From contig CBFDBC010000027.1 in assembly GCA_965602945.1 (NCBI GenBank), positions 1 through 23,480 on the forward strand: a stretch of 23,480 nt of DNA, read 5' to 3'. Numbering within the stretch: the first letter of the stretch is position 1; each line of letters starts with the position of its first letter. A model generated the notes under the pieces. It ran no database searches. It was not told where the DNA came from and was given only the letters and a program-made list of their open reading frames with translations. Below, one piece after another: positions 1 through 7,930 of this stretch. The position numbers and the translations under genes were made by a program. This DNA comes from JAUXEH01 sp965602945. GTDB lineage: Bacteria; Acidobacteriota; Aminicenantia; Aminicenantales; Aminicenantaceae.

Positions 1-1081
1 TCACATTGAGCGAGGAGGTGCAGGGTTCGAGCTTTTTGGCCAGCTTCTCGAGGTTGGGATCCCGCGGCGGGTCGACCTCAAGGGCCAGGACCGATCGCTC
101 GGCCAGGAGTTCAGCCAGGCGCGAAGTGATGAGCTCCTCCCGGCGTTCCTCCTTATGCCGGGATACGGCGATGGACCGGAGCTTGCGCTTCCCGGGCTTG
201 CAGCCTTCGAGGGCTTGAGCCAGGGCCCTGGTGTGGGCGGGAGTCGTGCCGCAGCACCCGCCGACGACCTTGACACCGGCCGCCAGGAACTTGCAGCCGT
301 AGCGGGCAAAGTATTCCGGATTGGAGGGGTAGTAGAAGCGGCCCTGCACGAACTGGGACAGGCCGGCGTTGGGCTGCGCGGCCAGTTCCTTGGTAGAGAC
401 CGAGCCCATCTTGCGGACCACCTCCAGAACGCTCTGGGGCCCTGTGCCGCAGTTGGAGCCGATGACATCCGCGTCGGATTTGTCCAGGCTCGCCGCGATC
501 TCGTAGGGATTGCGGCCGTAGAGCGTGAGCCCGCCGTCGTTGGGAAACGACATGCTGGCGATGACAAAGACGTCTTTATCGATCTCCTTGACGGCTTCGA
601 TGCCGGCCAGGAGGACGTCCAGGTCGGAGAAAGTCTCGAACACGAAGAGGTCGGCCCCGCCTTCCAGCAGCGCCTCGGCCTGCTCCCGGATGTGGGCTGT
701 GATCTGTGGAAGTCCCAGGGATTGTTCCCGGTCCAGGGGGCGCGAGATGGGGCCTATTGAGCCTGCCACAAAAGCCTCCCGATCCTTGACCGCACGTTTG
801 GCCAGCCGGGCGCCGTAGTAGTTGATCTCTCGGGTCTTGTCTCCCAGGCCGAAATACTCTTCCAGGATGGACCGGTTGGCGCCGAAGGTGTTGGTGGTGA
901 TCACCTGAGCCCCCGCCTCCAGATACTCGCGGTGGATCTCGAGGACCACATCGGGCATGGAGATGTTGAGCTCGTCGTAGCAGTGCCCCTTGGGGATGCC
1001 TTTGGCATAGGTCTGGGTGCCGATGGCGCCGTCGAAGACGATGTGGTCGGCCGCCTGGAAGAAATCCCGGAATGCGGTCAT
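1..1081 (-). CDS. bifunctional homocysteine S-methyltransferase / methylenetetrahydrofolate reductase (YitJ-like), 3' end cut by window
   Basis: The frame stays open from the ATG at 1081 to the window edge (360 codons seen), so the C-terminal part is missing. Residues about 1-300 form a homocysteine S-methyltransferase barrel. The zinc ligands are visible: Cys211 in SNCGTG and Cys276/Cys277 in GGCCGTTP. After a charged linker, residues 334-340 (LEVDPPR) are the first strand of a methylenetetrahydrofolate reductase domain, the order known from the Bacillus YitJ-type fusion. By family, the MTHFR half makes 5-methyl-THF and the N-terminal half moves a methyl group to homocysteine, in the cytoplasm. 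The start overlaps the metH stop codon (ATGA), so translation is probably coupled. The fusion call is an inference, because only about 30 residues of the MTHFR half are inside the window. Confidence 0.85.
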   Translation of the reverse strand, partial: MTAFRDFFQAADHIVFDGAIGTQTYAKGIPKGHCYDELNISMPDVVLEIHREYLEAGAQVITTNTFGANRSILEEYFGLGDKTREINYYGARLAKRAVKDREAFVAGSIGPISRPLDREQSLGLPQITAHIREQAEALLEGGADLFVFETFSDLDVLLAGIEAVKEIDKDVFVIASMSFPNDGGLTLYGRNPYEIAASLDKSDADVIGSNCGTGPQSVLEVVRKMGSVSTKELAAQPNAGLSQFVQGRFYYPSNPEYFARYGCKFLAAGVKVVGGCCGTTPAHTRALAQALEGCKPGKRKLRSIAVSRHKEERREELITSRLAELLAERSVLALEVDPPRDPNLEKLAKKLEPCTSSLNV

Positions 1082-3486
1082 TTTTCCCCGCCCAGGAGCT
1101 TTTTGACCTGGCGCACGGCGTCCATGGCGTCCTTGCCATAGGCGTCGGCACCGATCTCCTCTGCGTATCCGGGAGAGACCGCGGCCCCGCCCACGATGAC
1201 CTTGACCTGGGGGCACCGCTCGTTCTTGAGGCCGATGACCGCCTGTATCTCGTCCAGGGTGGTTGTCATGAGGGAAGAGAGACCGATGATCGCGGCCTCG
1301 TGTTTTTTGGCCGCGTCGATGACGGCCTGGGCATCGGCGTTTTTCCCCAGGTCTATGACTTCGAATCCGGAGTTCCTCAGCACCAGGTGCACGATGTTCT
1401 TCCCGATGTCGTGGAGGTCGCCCCTGACCGTGGCCAATACGATCCGGGCTTTTGCTGCGGCCCGTTCTTTCAGGTCGTAGGCATCTTCCAGCACGCGCGA
1501 GGCGCTTTCCATGGCCTCGGCAGCCAGGATGAGCTGGGGAAGGAAATAGATGTTCTTTTCATACAGTTCCCCGGCCTGTTTGAGTGCCGGAGAGAGGATG
1601 GTCTGCAGTATGGTGAAGCCGTCTTTCCCCTCGTCCACGAGCTGCCGTACCAGGGGCTCGACAGCTGCTTTTTCTCCCTGCAGGACGGCCTGGGAGAGAG
1701 CTTCCTCGGTAGTCTCAGGCTGAGGAGCCGGAGCCTCCTCGGGCTCTTCCGGGGCCCCGGCGAAACGTTCCAGGTACTGCTTGAGCCCTATGTCCCGCTG
1801 CGTCAGGGCATCACCGGCGCAGATCACATTCATAAGGTTTCTGTCCAACGGATTGAGGATGGCCGAGTCCAGGCCTCTCTGCCGGGACATGCACAGGAAC
1901 GAGGAATTGATAAGGCGCCTGCGGGGCAGACCGAAAGAGATGTTGGAAAGCCCCATGGTGGTGGGGATGTGGAAAGAGTTGAGGAGCTCTATGGTTTCCA
2001 GGGTGATGCGGACCTTGTCCTCGGAGGAAGCCAGGGACAGAACGACCGGGTCGGCCAGGATGTCGGCCCGTGTGAGGCCCAGGTCCAGGGCCTGATCGAT
2101 GAGGTCTTTGATGAGGTCGTAGCGGCGCTTGGCGGTCTCGGGGATGCCGTCGTCGTCCATGGCCAGCAGGATGACGGCGGCACCGTATTTTTTGGCCAGG
2201 GGGAGGAGGACATCCCGGCTCTTTTTCTCAGCGGTCACGGAGTTTATGACGGCCTTGCCGGCATAGACACGGAGTGCCTGCTCCAGCGCTCCAGGGCTGC
2301 GGTTGTCGAGGAAGAAGGGCAGGCGGGAGACCTGCTGCAGTTCTGACACACACGCGGCATAGAAATCCGGTTCCTTTTCGGCCCGCTTTCCCAGGTTTAT
2401 GTCCAGTGCATCGGCCCCGGCCTGCTCCTGCCGGCGGGCGTAGCTGCGGGCCAGGTCGAGGTGTCCCGCCTTGAGCTCTTCCGCCAGGTCTTTGCGGGCG
2501 AAGGGATTTATGTTTTCACCGATGACACGGAAGGGGAGGCCCTCTCCCCCTAAAAAAACCGCGTTGCGGCTCGCCGCCCGGAAACCCGCTGGTCCGGCAG
2601 CCCTTTCGGCCGGCTTTTTCCCTTTGAGCTCTTGTGCGATCAGGCGGATGTGGTGGGGCGTCGTGCCGCAGCAGCCTCCTATGATGTTGGCGCCCGCTTC
2701 ATAGAACTCGATTGCGAAAGGGAGATATTCCTCAGGCCCCAGAGGAAATTCAGAGGTGTCGCCGCGTTTCTGTGGCTCTCCCGCGTTGGCGTAGACGGCC
2801 AGAGGCTTGGGATTGTGCCGGAGGGTCTGCCGCAGGAAATCCTCGAATTTCTCCGGATGGCCGCCGCAGTTGATGCCGTAGATGTCGGCTCCGTATGCAG
2901 CAAAGATGACGGCCGCTGTCTCCGGGTCCGATCCTGTGACCGTGCGACCGCCCCCATGCGGGAACGTCATGGACACGGCCACGGGCAGGGAGGTTGCCTC
3001 TTTCGCGGCCAGCAGGGCGGTCCTGGCCTCGAACACATCGATCTGGGTCTCGATCAGGAGGAAGTCCACACCGCCTTTTTCCAGGATTTTCGCCTGCTCA
3101 TAAAACGTGCGGAAGGCCTCTTCCATCGAGATCTCACCCAAAGGCTGGATGAGCTTGCCAATGGGGCCGATGGAACCGGCGATGAGCACGGGTCTATTTT
3201 CGCGCGCGTCCCGGGCGGCTTGAGCCGCGGCCAGGTTAATCGCCTCCACCCGGTCCCCGACGCCGAACTCGTTGAGTTTTATCCGTGTGGCGCCCAAGGT
3301 GTTGGTCTCGATGATATCGGCGCCGGCCTCGATATAGGCACGGTGGATGTCGGCAATGAGGCCGGCCTTCTCCAGGTTCAGTATCTCCGGGAACTCGAAG
3401 CTCTTCCCCGTGCGCTCGATGATCTCGGTACCCATCCCCCCATCGAGGATGAGAACACGCTCTTTGAGTGTCTCCAGAAGCTTCAT
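1078..3486 (-). CDS. metH: cobalamin-dependent methionine synthase lacking the reactivation domain
   Basis: The protein has 802 residues. The order is homocysteine-binding barrel (about 1-300, zinc motifs INCGGH and GGCCGTTPHH), pterin-binding domain (about 325-590, FRVIGENINP and DINLGKRAEKEPDF), a Pro/Glu-rich linker, a four-helix cobalamin cap, and a Rossmann B12 domain. The B12 domain carries DLHDIG at 690-695, with His692 as the expected lower cobalt ligand. E. coli MetH has over 1200 residues; the C-terminal SAM-binding activation domain is absent here, as in several anaerobes. The frame extends 15 codons further upstream, but ATG 3486 is chosen because AGGGA lies just before it and the homology begins there. 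It makes methionine from homocysteine and 5-methyl-THF. The following gene overlaps by 4 bp. Only a poor promoter candidate is seen in the 92-bp gap upstream, and no SAM or cobalamin riboswitch would fit there. Confidence 0.95.
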   Translation of the reverse strand: MKLLETLKERVLILDGGMGTEIIERTGKSFEFPEILNLEKAGLIADIHRAYIEAGADIIETNTLGATRIKLNEFGVGDRVEAINLAAAQAARDARENRPVLIAGSIGPIGKLIQPLGEISMEEAFRTFYEQAKILEKGGVDFLLIETQIDVFEARTALLAAKEATSLPVAVSMTFPHGGGRTVTGSDPETAAVIFAAYGADIYGINCGGHPEKFEDFLRQTLRHNPKPLAVYANAGEPQKRGDTSEFPLGPEEYLPFAIEFYEAGANIIGGCCGTTPHHIRLIAQELKGKKPAERAAGPAGFRAASRNAVFLGGEGLPFRVIGENINPFARKDLAEELKAGHLDLARSYARRQEQAGADALDINLGKRAEKEPDFYAACVSELQQVSRLPFFLDNRSPGALEQALRVYAGKAVINSVTAEKKSRDVLLPLAKKYGAAVILLAMDDDGIPETAKRRYDLIKDLIDQALDLGLTRADILADPVVLSLASSEDKVRITLETIELLNSFHIPTTMGLSNISFGLPRRRLINSSFLCMSRQRGLDSAILNPLDRNLMNVICAGDALTQRDIGLKQYLERFAGAPEEPEEAPAPQPETTEEALSQAVLQGEKAAVEPLVRQLVDEGKDGFTILQTILSPALKQAGELYEKNIYFLPQLILAAEAMESASRVLEDAYDLKERAAAKARIVLATVRGDLHDIGKNIVHLVLRNSGFEVIDLGKNADAQAVIDAAKKHEAAIIGLSSLMTTTLDEIQAVIGLKNERCPQVKVIVGGAAVSPGYAEEIGADAYGKDAMDAVRQVKKLLGGEK

Positions 3487-3578
3487 TCTTAGTCCCTGTC
3501 TATATGTAGAATACTCTGAACATGTGACCAAAATCTATAGCACAGCCCAGGGGTGAAGTCAAGGAAGGCACTTCCGCT

Positions 3579-4394
3579 CTAGATGATCTCTTCGGAGGCG
3601 ATCTCGGTCCGGGGGAAGGCCTTTCGTGCCAGCCGAAGCATTTCGTCGAGCTTGGTGCCGGGATAGTCCGGATTCAGGTGGGAGAGATAGAGCCTGTTCA
3701 CTCCAGCCTGTGCGGCCATGCGTGTGCCCTGGATCCAGGTGCTGTGCCCCCAGCCGACCTTTTCGGGATATTCCTCCGGAGTGTACATGGCGTCATACAC
3801 CAGGGCATCCGCATCCTGGCAGAAGGCCGTGAGCCGCTCGTCTTCGCCGTCTTCGGGATGTTCGGTGTCGGTGGCCAGGACCCAGGACTGTCCCTGATGC
3901 TCCAAGCGGTAGGCCACGCTTCCCTGAGGGTGGCTCAAGGGGCACCAGGAGACCCCGATGCCTGCCACCTCGGAATCGTCCTCCGGCAGCTGTTGGAAAT
4001 CCTTGGCAGAGGCTGTGTCCATGAAATCGACGGGGAAATAGCGGCCTCCCATGAGCTCCTGGAGGGTGTTTTGTGTTTCCTGTGGGTCCCAAGGTGTGTA
4101 GAACGAGATCTGTGCCTTAGGAGAGAACAGGGGCTTAAAAAAGGGCAGTCCCAGGACATGGTCCAGGTGGAAATGGGTCAGCAGGATGTGGATCCTGCGG
4201 CCCTCAGGCCGCGGCATGGTGCAGTAGAAGTTGCCCAGCCGGATCAGCCCTGTGCCGGCATCGACGATGAATATCTCTTCAGATCCCGTCTCCAGGGTCG
4301 CACAGATGGTGTGGCTGCCATACTTCCGGTCCTTGGAACATACCACAGGAGAAGACCCGACTACACCCAGGAATTTCAGTCTCTTTTCCGCCAT
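3579..4394 (-). CDS. metallo-beta-lactamase-fold hydrolase, possible cyclic-nucleotide phosphodiesterase
   Basis: The protein has 271 residues and no signal peptide or membrane segment. The metal-binding signature HFHLDH is at 74-79. Further likely ligands are His155 (LSHPQGS), Asp176 (ATDTEH), His217 (GHSTW) and His239 (YLSHLNPDY). This set fits the RNase Z / PqqB / class II phosphodiesterase side of the superfamily rather than beta-lactamases. The ATG at 4394 has a clear AAGGA ribosome-binding site 5 nt upstream. It is the last gene of a cluster with a class III cyclase and a cNMP-binding protein. Cleavage of a cyclic nucleotide is therefore an attractive but unproven role. It ends with TAG, which is relevant to the amber codon in the neighbouring cyclase frame. 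Confidence 0.85.
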   Translation of the reverse strand: MAEKRLKFLGVVGSSPVVCSKDRKYGSHTICATLETGSEEIFIVDAGTGLIRLGNFYCTMPRPEGRRIHILLTHFHLDHVLGLPFFKPLFSPKAQISFYTPWDPQETQNTLQELMGGRYFPVDFMDTASAKDFQQLPEDDSEVAGIGVSWCPLSHPQGSVAYRLEHQGQSWVLATDTEHPEDGEDERLTAFCQDADALVYDAMYTPEEYPEKVGWGHSTWIQGTRMAAQAGVNRLYLSHLNPDYPGTKLDEMLRLARKAFPRTEIASEEII

Positions 4395-4430
4395 TATGTT
4401 CCTTTTAAACCCACATGCCGTTTATTTCTT

Positions 4431-5507
4431 TTATTCGATCACCTCATAGGCCATGATCTCGGCGCTCTTGCCCTTGAGCTTCTTGGCGCCGACCTTGTTG
4501 ATCTTGAATTTTCCCTTGACCAGCCTATACGTGTCTTGCCCGATGAGGATCTGGTTCGACTCGGCTGCGGTTTCCAGTCGGGCTGCAATGTTCACGGGAT
4601 CGCCGATCACGGTGTAATCCATGCGCCGGGGCGAGCCTATGTTACCCGCCACCACACTCCCGGAGTTTATGCCCAGGCGCATGTCAAAGCTGACGGACTG
4701 GTCTTCCGAATCCCTCATCTTCAGAAACTCCTCGCGCATCCTAAGCGCCGCGCGCACCGCCTGCACAGCATCGTCGGTCTTCTCGACCGGCGCCCCGAAT
4801 ACCGCCATGAGCCCGTCTCCGATGTATTTGTCCAGGGTGCCCCCGTGCTCGAATATGATATCGGTCATGCGCGAGAAGTGCTGGTTGAGCAGCATCGTCA
4901 CTTCGCGCGGAGGCAGGCGCTCCGCCAGGGGAGTGAAACCCGCGATATCCGTGAAGAGCACCGTGGCCTGCACTTCTTTGGGCTCCATGAGTTCCTCCTG
5001 GGTGCTCTGACCCCCCTTGAGGATCATTTCGATCACCTGGGGCGAATGGAACCTCTCCAGCCGCTTGCGCATTTCTTCTTCGGCCCGGATCTGCTGGTTA
5101 AGCTCGGCCTGTCCGATCACCATGGCCATCTGGCAGCCGATGGTCGTCAGGAGCTCCAGATCCTTCTGCGTGTACTGGTTGCCCAGTCGGGTGCTGGTCA
5201 GCTGTATGACCCCGATGATCCTCTCCTTGTCCCAGAGCGGAACACACATGGCCGACTGGATCTTCCTGGATACGATGCTTTCGGAAACGGAGAATCGTGA
5301 ATCATCCATGGCATCGGATGTAAGAAGAGCGACCTTGTCCTCGATCACCTTCCGGATGATGGTCCGGCTGGCCCTCATTTTGGCGCTGTCCGCGGTCTTT
5401 TCTGCCTTGGACTTGATGACCACGGGCCTGAGGCTTTCCATGCCGCTTTCGCCGATCAGGAAAAGGAAGCCGAAATCCGTGTCGATGACCTGGAAGATCA
5501 GGTCCAT
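4431..5507 (-). CDS. GAF domain - class III adenylate/guanylate cyclase (downstream part of a split FHA-GAF-cyclase)
   Basis: From the ATG at 5507 there are 358 residues: a GAF domain (about 1-140), a short helical linker, then a class III nucleotide cyclase domain (about 178-355). The catalytic set looks intact: metal-binding Asp187 (LFTDIAGF) and Asp231 (YIGDG), purine-site Lys227 and Thr299, and transition-state Asn306 and Arg310 (VNIAAR). Lys/Thr is the pair usual in bacterial class IIIb adenylate cyclases, so cAMP is the likelier product. The same frame continues upstream without interruption to an amber codon at 5550-5552, behind the FHA frame. ATG 5507 removes the first GAF helix and has no good ribosome-binding site. 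It is probably not an independently evolved gene start. Confidence 0.8.
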   Translation of the reverse strand: MDLIFQVIDTDFGFLFLIGESGMESLRPVVIKSKAEKTADSAKMRASRTIIRKVIEDKVALLTSDAMDDSRFSVSESIVSRKIQSAMCVPLWDKERIIGVIQLTSTRLGNQYTQKDLELLTTIGCQMAMVIGQAELNQQIRAEEEMRKRLERFHSPQVIEMILKGGQSTQEELMEPKEVQATVLFTDIAGFTPLAERLPPREVTMLLNQHFSRMTDIIFEHGGTLDKYIGDGLMAVFGAPVEKTDDAVQAVRAALRMREEFLKMRDSEDQSVSFDMRLGINSGSVVAGNIGSPRRMDYTVIGDPVNIAARLETAAESNQILIGQDTYRLVKGKFKINKVGAKKLKGKSAEIMAYEVIE

Positions 5508-5549
5508 GATCTTGTCCAGGAGCTCTTCGAATTCCTGGATCGCGTTCAG

Positions 5550-6086
5550 CTAGCGGCTCACCTCGTAGAGGACATAGAGCACCTTGTTGCTGCGTTCCAG
5601 TGCGCTGACATCTTCCTCGAACTGGGGCGTCGCCTGTTCCCTGGCTATCTGGGGCTGGGGAACCAGGGTGGCCAGCAGGCTGGCAGAATCCTGGCATCCG
5701 CGGATGCCGGCGACACTGGAGACCACTTGTTTCTGCCAGGCGTCTTCGTCGTCTGTGCCCCCGAGTGCTTCGGTCAGGGACCGGAGTTTGGATCTTTTCT
5801 TTCGCTCGGAGAATAAGAGCAGGGTTTTCCCGATCCGGATCTCGTCGCCCTCCCGGAGGAGAGCCTCTTTCACGGGCTCGCCATTGACCTTGGTCCCGTT
5901 GTAACTCCCCATGTCCGCCACGTAATACCCGTCGTCCTTTTTCGTGATCTTGGCATGTAGACGAGAGACCTGGCCCTCGGCAACGATGATGTGGTTGTCA
6001 TCCTTACGGCCGAGTGTGATCTCGTCATCCTTCAGATTGTAGACTTCGTTTTTCCCTTCGGTCGGGGTGATGTGAAGGAAAGGCAT
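5550..6086 (-). CDS. FHA domain protein (upstream part of a split FHA-GAF-cyclase)
   Basis: The frame encodes 178 residues ending at TAG. An FHA phosphothreonine-binding domain fills about 1-95, with its signature residues Gly26-Arg27 (LGRKDD), Ser41-Arg42...His44 (SRLHAKI) and Ser61...Asn63-Gly64 (SYNGTKVNG). Residues 96-178 are a charged linker ending in a helix of the type that precedes GAF domains. Directly after the stop, in the same frame, the sequence continues LNAIQEFEELLDKIMDLIF, the expected GAF start. The protein is therefore best read as the N-terminus of an FHA-GAF-cyclase. If translated alone, it would be a free phosphopeptide-binding module. The ribosome-binding site is weak (GGAT, about 8 nt before the ATG). 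The gap to the upstream cNMP-binding gene is 29 nt. Confidence 0.8.
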   Translation of the reverse strand: MPFLHITPTEGKNEVYNLKDDEITLGRKDDNHIIVAEGQVSRLHAKITKKDDGYYVADMGSYNGTKVNGEPVKEALLREGDEIRIGKTLLLFSERKKRSKLRSLTEALGGTDDEDAWQKQVVSSVAGIRGCQDSASLLATLVPQPQIAREQATPQFEEDVSALERSNKVLYVLYEVSR

Positions 6087-6115
6087 CGATTTTTATCCGA
6101 TCCGCTGCTTCAGGG

Positions 6116-6493
6116 TCAGCAGGTTTCCTTCAGGTGGACGACCTCTTTGTCCAGCTCCCGGATGCGCCCCGAGAGCTTCTCCAGCAGCCTGAAGGCCAGG
6201 GTGGGGTCGGCGCTTATGCGCGTGAGCAGGGTTTTCTTGTCCACGGTCAGTGCCCGTACCGGTCCCTTGGCACGCACAGTGGCAGAGCGCACTTCGCGCT
6301 CGAATATGGCCATCTCTCCGAAGAAATTCCCCGGGCCGAGCACGGCCAGCTTGACCTCCTTCCCATCCTTGTCCCGGACGATCTCGACCTTGCCGGCCTG
6401 GATCTCGTACATGCAGTTTCCGGACTCGCCCTCTTGGACGATGATGTCTCCGTCCTGGTAGTCTTTGCCTAAGGCAGCGGCTTTCTTCTTCAT
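6116..6493 (-). CDS. stand-alone cyclic nucleotide-binding domain protein
   Basis: The protein has 125 residues: a single CAP_ED-type beta-roll and a C-terminal helical lid, with no DNA-binding domain. The phosphate-binding cassette is at about 58-71 (FFGEMAIFEREVRSA), with Glu60 and Arg69 in the positions that hold the ribose and cyclic phosphate in CRP/PKA-type domains. This suggests real cNMP binding. A strong AGGAGG site lies 5 nt before the ATG. The start codon overlaps the stop of the FAD oxidoreductase gene by 4 bp (ATGA), so the two are probably translationally coupled. With the cyclase two frames downstream, it is likely the effector or sensor of the local cyclic-nucleotide signal. 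It may regulate the co-translated flavoenzyme, which is inference. Confidence 0.88.
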   Translation of the reverse strand: MKKKAAALGKDYQDGDIIVQEGESGNCMYEIQAGKVEIVRDKDGKEVKLAVLGPGNFFGEMAIFEREVRSATVRAKGPVRALTVDKKTLLTRISADPTLAFRLLEKLSGRIRELDKEVVHLKETC

Positions 6494-7842
6494 GGAGCCT
6501 CCTTGTGTTGGGGGATCCCCCCGAAGGGGGAGTTGGCGGCGATCAGGTGCCAGACCAGCCCGAAGATGAATTTGGGCGTCATCGTGCGCAACAGGACCGA
6601 CTTGTAGGGAGAGCTGCCCGTGAACATATCCCAGAGCACCGTACTCATGACCTGGCTGCCGCCGGCCTTTTCCTGTTCTTTGATGACCATGCGCAGAATG
6701 CCCTTGCGCACGAATTTGGGCTTCTGCAGCAGGCCGACAAACAGGAAGATCAGCTTGCCTATGGTATTGTCGGTTTTCAGGGTTTTACAGGCCGGCCAGA
6801 AATGCTGCTTGAGCTCAGAGTCGGACACGCCCTGGAAGAGAGCCGCGCTGGCAGCCGCCTTGGATGTGCGGTAGGCGGCCCCGATGCCGTCCTTGTACAG
6901 GCGGCTCACACCGCAGTCACCGATGAAGAGCACTCGGTCCGAATAGGGCTTGGGAGAATCTTTGACATTGATCTTGGGGAGGCAGCGGCAGTCCTTGGCC
7001 TCTGCCTTCCAGCCGGGCGGGAAGGTCTTTTTCACCACAGGCGTGTTCATGAATGCCTCGATGAGGTCGTTGTCGATCTTGTCACCCAGCATGCAGACCG
7101 TGGCATAATCGCCCTTGGGGATGATGGCCGCGAACCGGAGCCCCTTCAGGGTCAGGAGGTAGGTGTGCATGGAGCTTCCCAGATACTCGGTCACCATGTC
7201 CCGCCCCAGCAGGTACTCGCAGATGAAAGTCTTGGCCTGTCCGGGCGGTGTATAATCGGGGAGGAGCTCGTCGAAGAGCTTGAGCGTGGCCGTGTTGACC
7301 CCGACAGCCACGACCAGGAGGTCATAGACCTGCTGCGATCCCTCACGCGTGTGGAGTTCTGGGCGCCCGTCGGTTTTTACGATATTGTCGACGCGCCCGT
7401 TTATGAGTTTGGCTCCTTTTCCCTGAGCCATCTGGAGGAGGTAGCCGTCGAAGCTTTCCCAGTCCGTGCTGGTGATGCCCTTCGGTCCGGCACCCCGGTA
7501 GACAGCTCCGATCCGTTTTTCCTCGAGTGCGGTCCTTATCGTGGTGCTGCCTACATCCATGTGCAGGACATAGGAATCCACCCCCCTGCGCACGACCGTG
7601 TCCGGCAGGATGATACCTTCGGAGGCCAGGGCCTGGACCAGGGATTCGCTCACGATCCCTCCGCACATGTTACACCCGGGGGGACCTGATGCATTGAAAT
7701 CCCGGCTCTCGTAGATGTCTACATGGATATCCATGCCCAGGCGTTCTGCCATGCCCAGGGCAAAATAGCTGAAAAAAGTCCCCGCGGGTCCTGCGCCGAG
7801 CACGGCGATGCGGGAGCCGTCATCGAGTTTCATAGAATCCAC
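6490..7842 (-). CDS. FAD-dependent oxidoreductase, geranylgeranyl-reductase family
   Basis: The protein has 450 residues. An N-terminal dinucleotide-binding motif GAGPAG lies at about 17-22, a GPPGCNMCGG segment follows at about 53-62 (geranylgeranyl reductases have a similar Cys-Gly-Gly loop), and the second FAD motif is VLFIGDCGVSRLYKDGIG. The C-terminal 120 residues are more hydrophobic and may sit at the membrane face. Family members saturate isoprenoid double bonds or act as uncharacterised flavoenzymes, and the substrate here is unknown. The chosen start is GTG at 7842, because AAGGA lies 4-5 nt before it; an ATG three codons later has no such spacing. It is the first gene of the cyclic-nucleotide cluster and follows a good promoter. 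Confidence 0.8.
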   Translation of the reverse strand: MDSMKLDDGSRIAVLGAGPAGTFFSYFALGMAERLGMDIHVDIYESRDFNASGPPGCNMCGGIVSESLVQALASEGIILPDTVVRRGVDSYVLHMDVGSTTIRTALEEKRIGAVYRGAGPKGITSTDWESFDGYLLQMAQGKGAKLINGRVDNIVKTDGRPELHTREGSQQVYDLLVVAVGVNTATLKLFDELLPDYTPPGQAKTFICEYLLGRDMVTEYLGSSMHTYLLTLKGLRFAAIIPKGDYATVCMLGDKIDNDLIEAFMNTPVVKKTFPPGWKAEAKDCRCLPKINVKDSPKPYSDRVLFIGDCGVSRLYKDGIGAAYRTSKAAASAALFQGVSDSELKQHFWPACKTLKTDNTIGKLIFLFVGLLQKPKFVRKGILRMVIKEQEKAGGSQVMSTVLWDMFTGSSPYKSVLLRTMTPKFIFGLVWHLIAANSPFGGIPQHKEAP

Positions 7843-7895
7843 CGCTTCCTTCCAGGCCGTACTGATCCTGCTCAGTTGATCGTATATGCGAGTGG

Positions 7896-7925
7896 CTTAT
7901 ATCATGTGGGGAGTCTCGAAGTCAA
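7896..7925 (-). promoter_or_regulatory. sigma70-type promoter for the FAD oxidoreductase / cyclase cluster
   Basis: On the minus strand, TTGACT (7925-7920) and TATAAG (7901-7896) are separated by 18 bp. Each hexamer matches the consensus at 5 of 6 positions. The expected transcription start, near 7889, gives a leader of about 45 nt before the GTG at 7842. The promoter lies only 5 bp from the long palindrome at 7931-8004. Confidence 0.6.
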
Positions 7926-7930
7926 GGTGA

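Larger units (their letters stand above)
4431..6086 (-). pseudogene. FHA-GAF-cyclase gene interrupted by one in-frame amber codon
   Basis: The two frames above share one phase, and only TAG at 5552-5550 separates them. With that codon read as sense, the product would have 551 residues with the domain order FHA, GAF, class III cyclase, a known bacterial architecture. Both halves remain undamaged: no frameshift, no other stop, catalytic residues kept. Possible readings are a recent nonsense mutation, a sequencing or assembly error, translational restart making two proteins, or amber read-through. I cannot choose between these from the sequence. Confidence 0.6.

Noticed and set aside
1072..2346. 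Long plus-strand open frames opposite metH, the cyclase, argS and gcvPB (for example 1072-2346, 3678-5300, 8859-10361, 13225-14697 on the other strand)
   Set aside because: They lie antisense to genes with clear domains, have no recognisable motifs, and reflect high-GC codon use on the opposite strand.
3500..3535. metH promoter TTGGTC-17-TACATA
   Set aside because: The -35 matches the consensus in only 3 of 6 positions; too weak to call.
5550..5552. Pyrrolysine or genome-wide amber recoding to explain the TAG in the FHA-GAF-cyclase
   Set aside because: At least three other genes here (MBL hydrolase, gcvT, gcvPB) end normally at TAG, and no tRNA-CUA or pyl gene is in the window. Local read-through remains possible.
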